Shown here: piece by piece, positions 7,673 through 14,531 of the stretch
Numbering within the stretch: the stretch's first letter is position 1
Layout of the letters: every line of letters starts with the position of its first letter
NCBI GenBank assembly: GCA_002373085.1
Contig: DFJP01000063.1
Location: 1 to 14,531 of the forward strand
Reading direction: 5' to 3'
Source: Caryophanales bacterium UBA3668
GTDB taxonomy: Bacteria; Bacillota_I; Bacilli_A; RFN20; CAG-826
DNA length: 14,531 nt
The notes under the pieces: generated by a model
The model's database searches: none
What the model saw: the letters and a program-made list of their open reading frames with translations, nothing else
Told to the model about the DNA's origin: nothing
Position numbers and translations under genes: made by a program

Positions 7673-8650
7673 TTATTGCGTTTTAAATTTTAGCAAAAAC
7701 ATCTCAAATGCATAATAGCGGTCAACTTGACCGCTTTTTATGTCGAGATCTAATTGATATAAATCATCTAATACTTGATGAATTGTGTTTTCAGAAACAC
7801 GATAAACATATTTAGATAGAACATAGGCTCTTCCTGGTTTGATTTTTAATTCTTTAGCGATTTCTTCTTGAGTCTTTCTTTGACGATAGAGATAAGATAC
7901 TTGATTTAACAAGCGAAATTGGTTCGCTAATTGAGAAATGAGGGTGACAGGCTCAACTCCATTAATCTTTAAATCTTTGAGCATTCTAACGGCCTCTCCG
8001 TTATTTCCATCAAGAAGCAAATTGAAAATAAGGAATGTATTATCTTCTAATGGACGCGCCACTAATAAGCACACATCTTTATAACGGATATGGTCAGTGT
8101 ATAGAGTTAATACTTGGATTGAATTAGCGAACAAACCAACATCTCCATCCGTTCTAGTAGCAAGTTCAATTAATGCATCTCTATCAATCGTAATTCCTTT
8201 TTTATTAACAAAGGCTTTTACGTATTCGTTCCATCCTTTTTCATCTGGATCGGTTATTTCAACGATTTTAGCTTTTTCTTTTAAAGCTTTGAATAATTCG
8301 TTCTTCTCATCTACAGATGAAGAAGTTACTGATAAAATCAGTAATGTTTCTTCAACACCACCACTTTGAACAAAATTCAAAAGTGTTTCATAATCTTGAT
8401 CTTGATCAATTTTATTTTTTGGTTTTGGTTTAAGCAAAAAATAGCAGTTCTCTAAGGACACTACTTTCTTTTCATATCCAAGAGCAACATATTGACATTC
8501 ATCAACAACATCTTGGACTAAAAAGTTGTTTCCATCTAATTTAATAAAATTAAGGTCATCAGGTTTTTCTGAACCCAAAAAAGATTCACCGATTTTCCTA
8601 ATCTGTGATTTCACTGTTGGACCTTGATTACCGTAAATAAAATAAATCAT
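7673..8650 (-). CDS. holA: DNA polymerase III subunit delta
   Basis: Clamp-loader subunit that opens the sliding clamp during replication. The 325-residue protein begins MIYFIYGNQ, matching the usual (I/L)YGxE-type start, and carries the delta signature of the family: a degenerate AAA+ domain to about residue 145, a middle region with ELATRTDGDVGLFANSIQ (162-179) and the C-terminal collar domain ending IKSGQVDRYYAFEMFLLK. It follows comEC, with 34 bases between the comEC stop and this ATG. AAAAGGG abuts the ATG with no spacing, too close for normal Shine-Dalgarno pairing, while a TATAAT lies 7 bases upstream. Family identification is secure from both motifs and context (yqeN position of Bacillus). 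Confidence 0.95.
   Translation of the reverse strand: MIYFIYGNQGPTVKSQIRKIGESFLGSEKPDDLNFIKLDGNNFLVQDVVDECQYVALGYEKKVVSLENCYFLLKPKPKNKIDQDQDYETLLNFVQSGGVEETLLILSVTSSSVDEKNELFKALKEKAKIVEITDPDEKGWNEYVKAFVNKKGITIDRDALIELATRTDGDVGLFANSIQVLTLYTDHIRYKDVCLLVARPLEDNTFLIFNLLLDGNNGEAVRMLKDLKINGVEPVTLISQLANQFRLLNQVSYLYRQRKTQEEIAKELKIKPGRAYVLSKYVYRVSENTIHQVLDDLYQLDLDIKSGQVDRYYAFEMFLLKFKTQ
7717..7739 (+). terminator. Likely rho-independent terminator of rpsT, inside holA
   Basis: AGCGGTCA (7717-7724) and TGACCGCT (7728-7735) form a perfect 8-bp stem with a 3-base loop. It is followed on the plus strand by a T run (7735-7739), then ATGT. The polarity fits termination of rpsT transcripts, whose stop codon is about 50 bases upstream. 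The same bases encode residues S306 to R311 of holA on the other strand. The T tract is short, so efficiency is uncertain. Confidence 0.6.
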
Positions 8651-8657
8651 CCCTTTT

Positions 8658-8688
8658 ATTATAATCTTTTTGCCAGTTACTCTGTCAA
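8658..8688 (-). promoter_or_regulatory. Putative holA promoter overlapping the comEC stop
   Basis: On the minus strand TTGACA (8683-8688, containing the comEC TGA stop) is followed after 19 bases by TATAAT (8658-8663). Both boxes are consensus, but the spacing is two bases longer than ideal; reading the -10 as GATTAT would give 16. Transcription would start at about 8650-8652, on or just before the holA start codon, giving a leaderless message. Confidence 0.45.
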
Positions 8689-10685
8689 AAAGTAATTGTG
8701 CTTTCGATATCAGTTCTTCTTATTTTTACTTTGTATTTCTTTAAAACCGCTAAGACTTCGTTATGAGGATGACCGTAAAAATTATTTTTGCCACAGGAAA
8801 TTATTCCTACCGTTGGATGGAGATATTTTATCCAAGCATCACTCGTTGACGTTTTAGAACCATGATGCCCCACTTTTAATATGTCACAAGGAATATATTT
8901 GTTGTCTTTCATGATAGCAGTCTCAATCTTTTTAGGGGCGTCTCCCATAATTAAATAACTCAAGTTATTAATCTTGAAACTTATCACTAATGATTCATCA
9001 TTTTCTTCGTTCCATAATTCTGGATATACATTGTAATTAGTGAGTGTTAATCCTCCAACATTAAGAGGGAACTTTTGATAGTCTTTGATATATTCTTTGA
9101 CAGTGAAATTCTCAATTAAAGAAGGCGCTGCTCCTGAATGGTCAAAATCATCATGAGTAGTTATTAACATATCGATATGGTAAATCTGATTCTTTTTGAA
9201 ATATGGAATGAGTACCTCTTTAGCGATGTCTTTATATTTATTACCACCTGTATCAATTAAAATAGAATACTGTTTATATTTAATTAAAGTAGAGTCCCCT
9301 TGACCTACATTAATAAAAGAAACATAGTCTCTAATCATTTTCTTTATCGGTAGAATATGGAGAAGAAAAATAAATGAGAGGAAACTCATTGTTAGGTTTT
9401 TCATCGGTCTAAGTCTTATCGATAAATAGTAAATGAATAATAGAAAGATTATCTCAAATAGCAAAAACAATATTGGATCTAGAGGTGAAGCATAAATTTT
9501 AACTAATACTGGTGAGATAAACTTTAATGAGCTATTTAAAACTTTAACTAGATTAGAGATAAATATTTGAAGCGGAATCCCTAATAAAGACATAAAAGAT
9601 AAAAGAAAGATAAATAGATATATCGGAGACACTAAAAAGAATAAGGGAATAGAGAATAAAGAAATTTCAGAATAATATTTGATTGAGAAAGGAATAAAGC
9701 CCACTGAAATAAGCAAAGTTAAAAATAGACTCTTAACAAACTCTTTCTTAAATCTGAATGAGCTATTAATAAAGAATGTTAGTATCGGAATAAAATAAGT
9801 AAGAATAAAACCGTCTTGTAACGCTAAATGGTAATCCAAAAGTAAGAACAAGATTCCAGTAAAAGAGACTATTTGAATATATGAATATTTCTTTTTTAAA
9901 TAATAATCATTTATATATCTAAATATTGCTAAAATAAAGAACTTAATAACAATGAATTTAGGGAAACTAAATAATAAATACGGGACAAATAGAAATAGCG
10001 ATAATAGATCTACAATCTTCTCCTTTTTTATTGCTAAACCTAGTAGCTTTCTAAATAGAGAATATAGGAAATATAGATAAACGCCACTAGAAGAGATTAA
10101 TCGAGCTAAATGAAGTTCTCTACTCAGATCATTAATCTCACTTTCTTTTCCACTTCCAAAAAGAATAGATCCCACTATTCCCTGGGTATTTTCATCAAAT
10201 CTTTGAAGAAAACTTTGTTTAAAAGCGTGCAACCTAATCGGGTTTTTAAATTTAACCTCTAATTTCTTAATTTCTAACTCGCTATAAACTCCTTTTGAAT
10301 TAAGGTAATTCTTAAAATCAAATTCTGATTCTAAAGTTACAAAATCGAGTTCTTTTTTATATCCGGTAATTAAAAGAACGTCTCCTATTTCATGGTCGTG
10401 TTCTTTTTCATACACATATAATTTTTCTAATGATGAAGAACCAATATAATAGTTATCTTTTACTTCTGTAACTAATAGGCGATATCTTTCTTTGATAAAT
10501 GTGGGCCTAATAAACGATAGACCCACACCTAACAAAGATGTAAAAAGCATAATGAAGGCAATCTTTTTACTTTGTTTGATAAATAGATACGTTAAGAAAA
10601 TCGCTAAAGCGATAACACCTACGATAACTCCTGTTCTTATATTTATTCCTATAAATAGAGAAATAAACAAAAATAGGATTATCAC
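8685..10685 (-). CDS. comEC: ComEC/Rec2 family DNA-uptake channel
   Basis: Integral membrane protein that carries single-stranded DNA across the cytoplasmic membrane in natural transformation. 666 residues, somewhat shorter than the Bacillus protein but with the full layout: two or three N-terminal membrane segments, an OB-like extracellular region at about 65-145, the competence membrane domain (about 165-445) and a C-terminal metallo-beta-lactamase domain. In the last, INVGQGDS (458-465), HDDFDH (511-516), GD (581-582), HHG (607-609) and GHPH (638-641) are intact. The usual ISGLH-type motif of the competence domain is degenerate here (SSSGVYLYF, 198-206). It starts with GTG; this GTGA overlaps the comEA stop by four bases, so translation is coupled. 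Codon use is very AT-rich. It ends with TGA, inside a likely holA promoter. Confidence 0.93.
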   Translation of the reverse strand: MIILFLFISLFIGINIRTGVIVGVIALAIFLTYLFIKQSKKIAFIMLFTSLLGVGLSFIRPTFIKERYRLLVTEVKDNYYIGSSSLEKLYVYEKEHDHEIGDVLLITGYKKELDFVTLESEFDFKNYLNSKGVYSELEIKKLEVKFKNPIRLHAFKQSFLQRFDENTQGIVGSILFGSGKESEINDLSRELHLARLISSSGVYLYFLYSLFRKLLGLAIKKEKIVDLLSLFLFVPYLLFSFPKFIVIKFFILAIFRYINDYYLKKKYSYIQIVSFTGILFLLLDYHLALQDGFILTYFIPILTFFINSSFRFKKEFVKSLFLTLLISVGFIPFSIKYYSEISLFSIPLFFLVSPIYLFIFLLSFMSLLGIPLQIFISNLVKVLNSSLKFISPVLVKIYASPLDPILFLLFEIIFLLFIYYLSIRLRPMKNLTMSFLSFIFLLHILPIKKMIRDYVSFINVGQGDSTLIKYKQYSILIDTGGNKYKDIAKEVLIPYFKKNQIYHIDMLITTHDDFDHSGAAPSLIENFTVKEYIKDYQKFPLNVGGLTLTNYNVYPELWNEENDESLVISFKINNLSYLIMGDAPKKIETAIMKDNKYIPCDILKVGHHGSKTSTSDAWIKYLHPTVGIISCGKNNFYGHPHNEVLAVLKKYKVKIRRTDIESTITF

Positions 10686-11212
10686 GCGTGTAAGATTACA
10701 TAGTTACGGATTTTGCGGTAAGTTGCATTACCAATCCCATAGACTTCTAAAAGTTGCTCTAAAGATGAGAATAGGCCACTATCATTACGATAAGTGACAA
10801 TTGAATTAGCAATTGTGTTAGTAATGCCATTAACTGTAGCTAAAGTTTGAGCATCATCGACATTGATATTTACTTTCTCAATCTCGCTAGCGTTACATAA
10901 GTCAGTGACATCATATTTTGAAGCGATGTAATAAGTCATTCCACTAGTAAGGATTGATGTTTCATAAAACGCTCTTTCATCCGCGTTATTAGTTAATCCA
11001 CCCGCAGCCTCAATTAGATCAGACATCAACGCTCCATCTTTTAAAGTGTATGTGCCTGTTTTATATACTTCTCCTTCGACAACTACAGAGAAAGTATTTG
11101 CAACCTCAGTCACATTTGCGACAGACTGAATGCCGATGTTTGGGTCAAGAACAAGAAATGTAGCAATAACCGCAACGGTGACTACTACGACCCCAATTAA
11201 GATTTTAATCAT
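10682..11212 (-). CDS. comEA: Competence protein ComEA, DNA receptor
   Basis: Membrane-anchored double-stranded DNA receptor that delivers DNA to the ComEC channel. Residues 5-22 form one hydrophobic anchor with no signal cleavage site seen, so most of the 176 residues face outside. Residues about 42-100 match an SLBB domain (VVVEGEVYKTGTY, then a conserved AAGG at 69-72). Residues 114-172 form the helix-hairpin-helix pair: VNINVDDAQTLATVNGI and LEQLLEVYGIGNATYRKI. The first hairpin has GIT in place of the common GIG. GAAGGGGG lies 7 bases before ATG, a good ribosome site. It overlaps comEC by four bases, forming the comEA-comEC-holA unit; comEB is absent from between them. Confidence 0.93.
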   Translation of the reverse strand: MIKILIGVVVVTVAVIATFLVLDPNIGIQSVANVTEVANTFSVVVEGEVYKTGTYTLKDGALMSDLIEAAGGLTNNADERAFYETSILTSGMTYYIASKYDVTDLCNASEIEKVNINVDDAQTLATVNGITNTIANSIVTYRNDSGLFSSLEQLLEVYGIGNATYRKIRNYVILHA

Positions 11213-11245
11213 AATAAAACCCCCTTCATATTAATAAAGAGGGCG

Positions 11246-11254
11246 ATTAGAGCA
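11246..11254 (-). promoter_or_regulatory. Putative comEA promoter (extended -10)
   Basis: On the minus strand TGC (11252-11254) directly precedes TCTAAT (11246-11251), an extended -10. A TTGAAA lies 21 bases upstream, too far for a normal -35. The almost pure A/T run at 11255-11290 lies just upstream and could act like an UP element. Transcription would start near 11239, leaving a leader of about 27 bases with the GAAGGGGG ribosome site. Confidence 0.4.
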
Positions 11255-11280
11255 ATTTTTTAAAAAAATATTTTTCAAAA

Positions 11281-11306
11281 AATAAAAAAAGCCCTAAAGG
11301 GCTTTT
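11281..11306 (-). terminator. Rho-independent terminator of greA
   Basis: Perfect 8-bp stem with arms at 11299-11306 and 11287-11294 (AAAAGCCC/GGGCTTTT) and a 4-base loop. On the minus strand the stem runs into a long T tract with one A (about 11290 down to 11275). It lies 18 bases after the greA stop. The opposite strand has no comparable T run, so it works in the greA direction only. Confidence 0.9.
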
Positions 11307-11324
11307 AAATTTTAAAGTTTTTTA

Positions 11325-11804
11325 TTAAGCGCCAACTTTGAGAACTTCAATCTTGTAGTTCTTCTTAGCTTTGATTTCAACGATGTCTCCGACACCTTTA
11401 CCAATTAAAGCTTCGCCTAATGGACATGCGTTGGAAATCTTGTTGTTAAATGGATCACTTTCAACAGTACCAACAATCATGTATTTTGCTTCTTTTCCGT
11501 TTTCTAAGAATTTGATAGTGACAGTAGAACCAAGGGCAACTTTGCCTTCTTTTTTCTTGGAACGTTTTTCATCATCAATTAATTCGTAGTTAGAAAGAAT
11601 ATCTTCGATTTGTTTAATTCTGCCTTCAACTTCGGCTTGTCTATTTCTTGCGGCATCGTAATCGGCGTTTTCGCTTAAGTCACCTTGAGCACGTGCTTCT
11701 GCTAATTGTTTTTTAACATCTTCACGAACGACATCGATTAAATTTCTAAGTTCTTTTTCAAGTTCTTCTTTACCGACTTTTGTTAATTGTACTTTATCTG
11801 TCAT
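11325..11804 (-). CDS. greA: Transcription elongation factor GreA
   Basis: Binds the secondary channel of RNA polymerase and stimulates cleavage of backtracked transcripts. The 159 residues are full length. Residues about 1-75 form the antiparallel coiled coil, with the tip motif GDLSENADYDAA (41-52), including the acidic pair D42 and E45 needed for cleavage. The C-terminal FKBP-like domain (about 85-159) contains the SPLGxAL-type motif, read here as CPLGEALIGKGVGD. AGAGGT lies about 9 bases before ATG. It has its own promoter and a strong terminator, so it is a single-gene unit between the alaS and comEA units. Nothing unusual. Confidence 0.98.
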   Translation of the reverse strand: MTDKVQLTKVGKEELEKELRNLIDVVREDVKKQLAEARAQGDLSENADYDAARNRQAEVEGRIKQIEDILSNYELIDDEKRSKKKEGKVALGSTVTIKFLENGKEAKYMIVGTVESDPFNNKISNACPLGEALIGKGVGDIVEIKAKKNYKIEVLKVGA

Positions 11805-11831
11805 GGTCTAAACCTCTTTTTATCAAGCGTT

Positions 11832-11840
11832 ATTATATCA
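11832..11840 (-). promoter_or_regulatory. Extended -10 promoter of greA
   Basis: TGA (11838-11840 on the minus strand) directly precedes TATAAT (11832-11837); the -35 position (TAGCAT-like) is poor, as expected for an extended -10 promoter. The start would be near 11825, giving a leader of about 20 bases with AGAGGT. Confidence 0.6.
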
Positions 11841-11870
11841 ATAACGACTTACTTATGCTATAAGAAATTA

Positions 11871-11892
11871 ATAGATTTACTTTGAAATCTAT
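11871..11892 (-). terminator. Weak hairpin after the alaS-ruvX-DUF1292 unit
   Basis: Two perfectly complementary 8-base arms (11871-11878 and 11885-11892, ATAGATTT type) enclose a 6-base loop, immediately after the DUF1292 stop codon. The stem has only one G-C pair and the following bases (TAATTTCTT) are a poor T tract. It may be a weak terminator or an mRNA-end structure; read-through into greA is likely. Confidence 0.4.
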
Positions 11893-11893
11893 C

Positions 11894-12160
11894 TTAGTTT
11901 TCTTCTTCCTCGAATCCATCTTCATTAAAAGCGTTAAAGACTTCTTCTACTTCTTCATATTCTTCTTCGCTTTCAATTTCAAATAATTCACCATTATCGT
12001 TATATTCCATAGCGATAACTTCTTCAGGGTTGTCTTTCTCATAGAGGAAGACATATTTTTTCTTTCTTTCAGGATGTTCGTATGTGAAGAGAATCTCCAT
12101 TATACGTTCGTTACCGTTCTCATCCATGATAGTAATTTGTTTTTCATCCATAATATCCAT
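11894..12160 (-). CDS. DUF1292 family protein (YrzB-like)
   Basis: Small acidic protein of 88 residues in the DUF1292 family, found in Bacillota next to alaS and ruvX; its function is unknown. The visible core is ITIMDENGNE, then YVFLYEK and EEVIAMEYNDNGELFEIESEEEYEEVEEVFNAF, matching the family pattern of a small beta-rich domain ending in an acidic helix. No signal peptide or membrane segment is seen. The first ATG is preferred to a second one three codons on, because AAAGGA sits about 10 bases before it. One base separates it from the ruvX stop, so it is translated from the same message. Confidence 0.85.
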   Translation of the reverse strand: MDIMDEKQITIMDENGNERIMEILFTYEHPERKKKYVFLYEKDNPEEVIAMEYNDNGELFEIESEEEYEEVEEVFNAFNEDGFEEEEN

Positions 12161-12161
12161 G

Positions 12162-12587
12162 TTACTTATTTCCTTTCGTTCGAATATAGAAATCTAAGAT
12201 TTCACACGCCGCTAAACGGTCAACTGTTTCTTTATGTTTTTTCGTAGAAACATTCATTTCATAAAGTGTTTTATGAGCGGAAATACTTGTCATTCTTTCA
12301 TCTTGTAAATCAATCTTGAGTGTTGGATCTTCACTAAGTAAATCATCCTTAAATTTAATTGATGACTCAGCTCTCCAACCTTGAGAACCATCCATATTAA
12401 TTGGTAAACCAATTACAATATTTTTTATTCCAGTAGACGCTACTACTTCATGAACACGTTTACGTGCTTGAGAATAAGCTTCTTTTTGGAAACGGAAAGT
12501 CTCTAATCCATGAACAAATCCTAAAGAATCACTTGTCGCAATTCCTAAGGTTACTGTTCCTAAATCAAGTCCAATATATTTTTCCAT
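12162..12587 (-). CDS. ruvX: RuvX/YqgF family RNase H-fold protein
   Basis: RNase H-fold nuclease of the YqgF family (often named putative pre-16S rRNA nuclease or Holliday-junction resolvase); it acts in the cytoplasm. 141 residues, normal length. The catalytic carboxylates are in place: D8 in GLDLGTVTLG, E97 in DERMTS and D123 in the KETVDRLAA stretch. IVIGLPINMDGS (57-68) is the second family hallmark. The ATG overlaps the alaS stop by one base (TAATG), so translation is coupled; AAAGGA lies 12 bases upstream within alaS. It sits between alaS and DUF1292, the conserved Bacillota order. Confidence 0.95.
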   Translation of the reverse strand: MEKYIGLDLGTVTLGIATSDSLGFVHGLETFRFQKEAYSQARKRVHEVVASTGIKNIVIGLPINMDGSQGWRAESSIKFKDDLLSEDPTLKIDLQDERMTSISAHKTLYEMNVSTKKHKETVDRLAACEILDFYIRTKGNK

Positions 12588-14531
12588 TACTTGATGGTTT
12601 CCTTTGCTAATTTAATTGCATCAGCAATCTTTGATTTATCTTTACCAGCACCACTAGCAAAGTCTGGTCTTCCTCCACCAGATCCACCTAAAGCACCAGC
12701 AGTAAGTCTCACTAAATCACCAGCTTTATAGGATTTAAGCGCTTCTCCATTTACACTACAGATAACTGAAATACTATTTGCGTCATCACCAACTAAAACG
12801 ATGACTGAATTTGGATGAGATACTTTAAGTCTATCGATTAATGACGCTAATGCATTTCTATTCGCGTCTTTAATATGTTTGACTAAAACTTCATATCCAT
12901 TTGCTTGAGTGAATTCGCTATTAATGGAGTTAGCTTCACTACTTGCTAATTTGTTTTGTAATGTTTCAACGGTCTTTTTAAGATCAGCTTTTTCATTTAA
13001 TAATGTGCTAAGTCTAGTTGCAACTTCACCATAAGATCCAGCACCTAAAGAATTTCTTGCTTGGTTGAGCATATTCTCTCTCTTCTTAAGAAGTTCATAA
13101 GCTCCTAAAGAAGTACGGGCAACGATACGACGAACACCACTAGCAACACTTTCTTCACTTTCGATGACAAAGATTCCAATATCTTGAGAATTCTTAACGT
13201 GAGTTCCACCACAGAATTCTTTAGAAACTTCGCCAAAACAAACGACTCTAACAACATCACCATATTTATCATCAAATAACGCTTTTGCGCCAATCTTTCT
13301 TGCTTCATCAATTGAAAGAACTTTGGTTTCTTCAGGGATAGCTTCGCTAATCCAACGATTAACCTTTCTTTCAACTTCAGCAATCTCTTCTTCTTTCATC
13401 TTTTCAAAGTGTGAGAAGTCGAAGTGAATATAGTCAGAACAGACATAGCTACCTTTTTGAGCAATGTGACTTCCAAGGACTTCTGTTAATGCACTTTGGA
13501 GTAAGTGAACTGAACTATGGTTTCTCGCTGTTAAGTTTCTATTTAATGTATCGATTGATAATTTGACTTTATCACCAACTTTAATTTCTCCATATAAAAC
13601 AGAAACGTGATGTAAATGTTGCTTATTAGGAGCCTTGTTAACATTAGTGACTCTAGCTTCCATTTCTTTATTGGAGATGGTTCCTTTATCAGCAACTTGT
13701 CCACCGCTTTCCGCGTAGAATGGAGTTTCTTTAACAATTAAATCTCCTTCACCGGTTAATGTATCAACTTTGACACCATCGGCAAATAAGCCAATGACTT
13801 CGCTTTCACATTCGGTGATTTCATAGTTGAATTTGCTTTCCGCGGTAAATTGCATTAGATCAATCGATTGCTTATTCATGGATTGTAAATCTCCACGAGC
13901 CGCTCTCGCTCTTTCTTTTTGCTTATTCATTTCTTCGTTGAATTCATTAATGTCAACTGTAACACCATTTTCTTCACAGATTTCTAAAGTCAATTCTTTA
14001 GGGAATCCAAATGTGTCATATAACTTAAACATATCTTTTCCAGATAATGTTTTGCTTTCTTTAATTAAATCGTTAAGGAGAGCTTCGCCATTGGATAATG
14101 TCTTAATGAATTTTTCTTCTTCAGCGATAATTAATTTCTTAACGTATGCTGCTTTTTCAATTAGGTATGGATAGAAGTCTTTCATGATTTCCACAACGAT
14201 ATCAACTAGTTGATATAAGAATGGTTTATCAATACCTAAAACTCTTCCAAATCTCTCTGCTCTTCTTACTAATCTACGTAAGACATAGCCTCTACCTTCG
14301 TTAGAGAAAACTTCTCCATCTGCAGTTGCAAATGTTACCGCTCTAATGTGGTCAGCGATAACTCTAAAGGCCATCTTATTAGATTCATATTTTTTGCCTG
14401 ATAATTCTTGAACCTTTTCAATCATTGGCCAGAATAAATCTGTTTCATAGCAGGTATCTGTATCTTGGATAACAGTCACAAATCTTTCTAAACCAGCACC
14501 AGTATCGATATTCTTACTTGGTAATTCTTTA
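12587..14531 (-). CDS. alaS: Alanyl-tRNA synthetase, N-terminus cut by window edge
   Basis: Class II synthetase that charges tRNA-Ala and edits mischarged Ser and Gly. The frame stays open to the right edge, giving 647 visible residues out of about 870; the first part of the catalytic core lies outside. An internal GTG at 14479 is not the start, because in-frame sequence upstream continues the class II motif 3 (NIDTGAGLERF; most homologues have GMGLER). The editing-domain zinc residues are visible as HSSVH (bases about 13502-13519) and CGGTH (about 13198-13213). The C-Ala domain ends with a glycine-rich GGSGGGRPDFASGAG. It is first in the visible alaS-ruvX-DUF1292 unit; its promoter is outside the window. 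Confidence 0.97.
   Translation of the reverse strand, partial: KELPSKNIDTGAGLERFVTVIQDTDTCYETDLFWPMIEKVQELSGKKYESNKMAFRVIADHIRAVTFATADGEVFSNEGRGYVLRRLVRRAERFGRVLGIDKPFLYQLVDIVVEIMKDFYPYLIEKAAYVKKLIIAEEEKFIKTLSNGEALLNDLIKESKTLSGKDMFKLYDTFGFPKELTLEICEENGVTVDINEFNEEMNKQKERARAARGDLQSMNKQSIDLMQFTAESKFNYEITECESEVIGLFADGVKVDTLTGEGDLIVKETPFYAESGGQVADKGTISNKEMEARVTNVNKAPNKQHLHHVSVLYGEIKVGDKVKLSIDTLNRNLTARNHSSVHLLQSALTEVLGSHIAQKGSYVCSDYIHFDFSHFEKMKEEEIAEVERKVNRWISEAIPEETKVLSIDEARKIGAKALFDDKYGDVVRVVCFGEVSKEFCGGTHVKNSQDIGIFVIESEESVASGVRRIVARTSLGAYELLKKRENMLNQARNSLGAGSYGEVATRLSTLLNEKADLKKTVETLQNKLASSEANSINSEFTQANGYEVLVKHIKDANRNALASLIDRLKVSHPNSVIVLVGDDANSISVICSVNGEALKSYKAGDLVRLTAGALGGSGGGRPDFASGAGKDKSKIADAIKLAKETIK

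Noticed and set aside
7661..7677. 7-bp A/T-only inverted repeat at the rpsT-holA junction as a bidirectional terminator
   Set aside because: The stem has no G-C pair and no clear T run on either strand; the stem at 7717-7735 is a far better terminator.
8685..10684. Possible Mycoplasma-type TGA-as-tryptophan code
   Set aside because: comEA and comEC end in TGA at the expected C-terminal positions for their families, and tryptophan is encoded by TGG, so the standard code applies.
10492..10797. 101-residue plus-strand frame across the comEA-comEC junction
   Set aside because: It spans two well-identified overlapping genes on the other strand and matches no recognisable domain.
13105..14174. 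Short alternative frames inside alaS on both strands
   Set aside because: All lie within the continuous alaS frame and show no family features or ribosome sites.
14479..14481. GTG at 14479 as the alaS start
   Set aside because: The frame continues upstream to the window edge through the conserved class II motif 3, so the gene is truncated by the window and does not start there.

Overview
This is an AT-rich chromosomal window from a bacterium of the Bacillota (low-GC Gram-positive) type, most likely a non-model member of the Bacilli or of an Erysipelotrichia/Tenericutes-like lineage. The gene orders alaS-ruvX-DUF1292-greA and comEA-comEC-holA-rpsT...lepA are classic for that phylum. comEA and comEC both end in TGA, and tryptophan is encoded by TGG where checked, so the code is standard and not the Mycoplasma code 4. 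The lineage below phylum is an inference from gene order and composition.

Layout from left to right. Bases 1-4744 on the minus strand hold fmt, then an iron-sulfur XPD/DinG-type helicase with an N-terminal nuclease-like domain, then lepA, which runs off the left edge. A well-formed promoter (TTGAGA, 17 bp, TATAAT) precedes fmt, and lepA appears to have a second promoter of its own. Bases 4808-7323 on the plus strand hold a YfcE-type metallophosphoesterase and a 665-residue acyl-adenylating enzyme fused to a carrier-protein domain. Its promoter is divergent from that of fmt. Then comes rpsT on the plus strand with its own promoter and a likely terminator inside the convergent holA gene. Bases 7673-11212 on the minus strand form comEA-comEC-holA (DNA uptake and the DNA polymerase III delta subunit). 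greA (11325-11804) stands alone with a promoter and a strong terminator. Bases 11894-14531 form alaS-ruvX-DUF1292, with alaS cut by the right edge.

Most genes are housekeeping: translation (LepA, Fmt, S20, AlaRS), transcription fidelity (GreA), replication and DNA processing (HolA, helicase, RuvX) and natural transformation (ComEA/ComEC). The least ordinary parts are the adenylation-ACP fusion, the nuclease-helicase, several promoters whose -10 box sits only 7-11 bases from a start codon (possible leaderless or near-leaderless mRNAs), and the rpsT terminator embedded in holA codons. No mobile element, CRISPR array, tRNA or riboswitch was seen, and no gene-free stretch exceeds about 120 bases.
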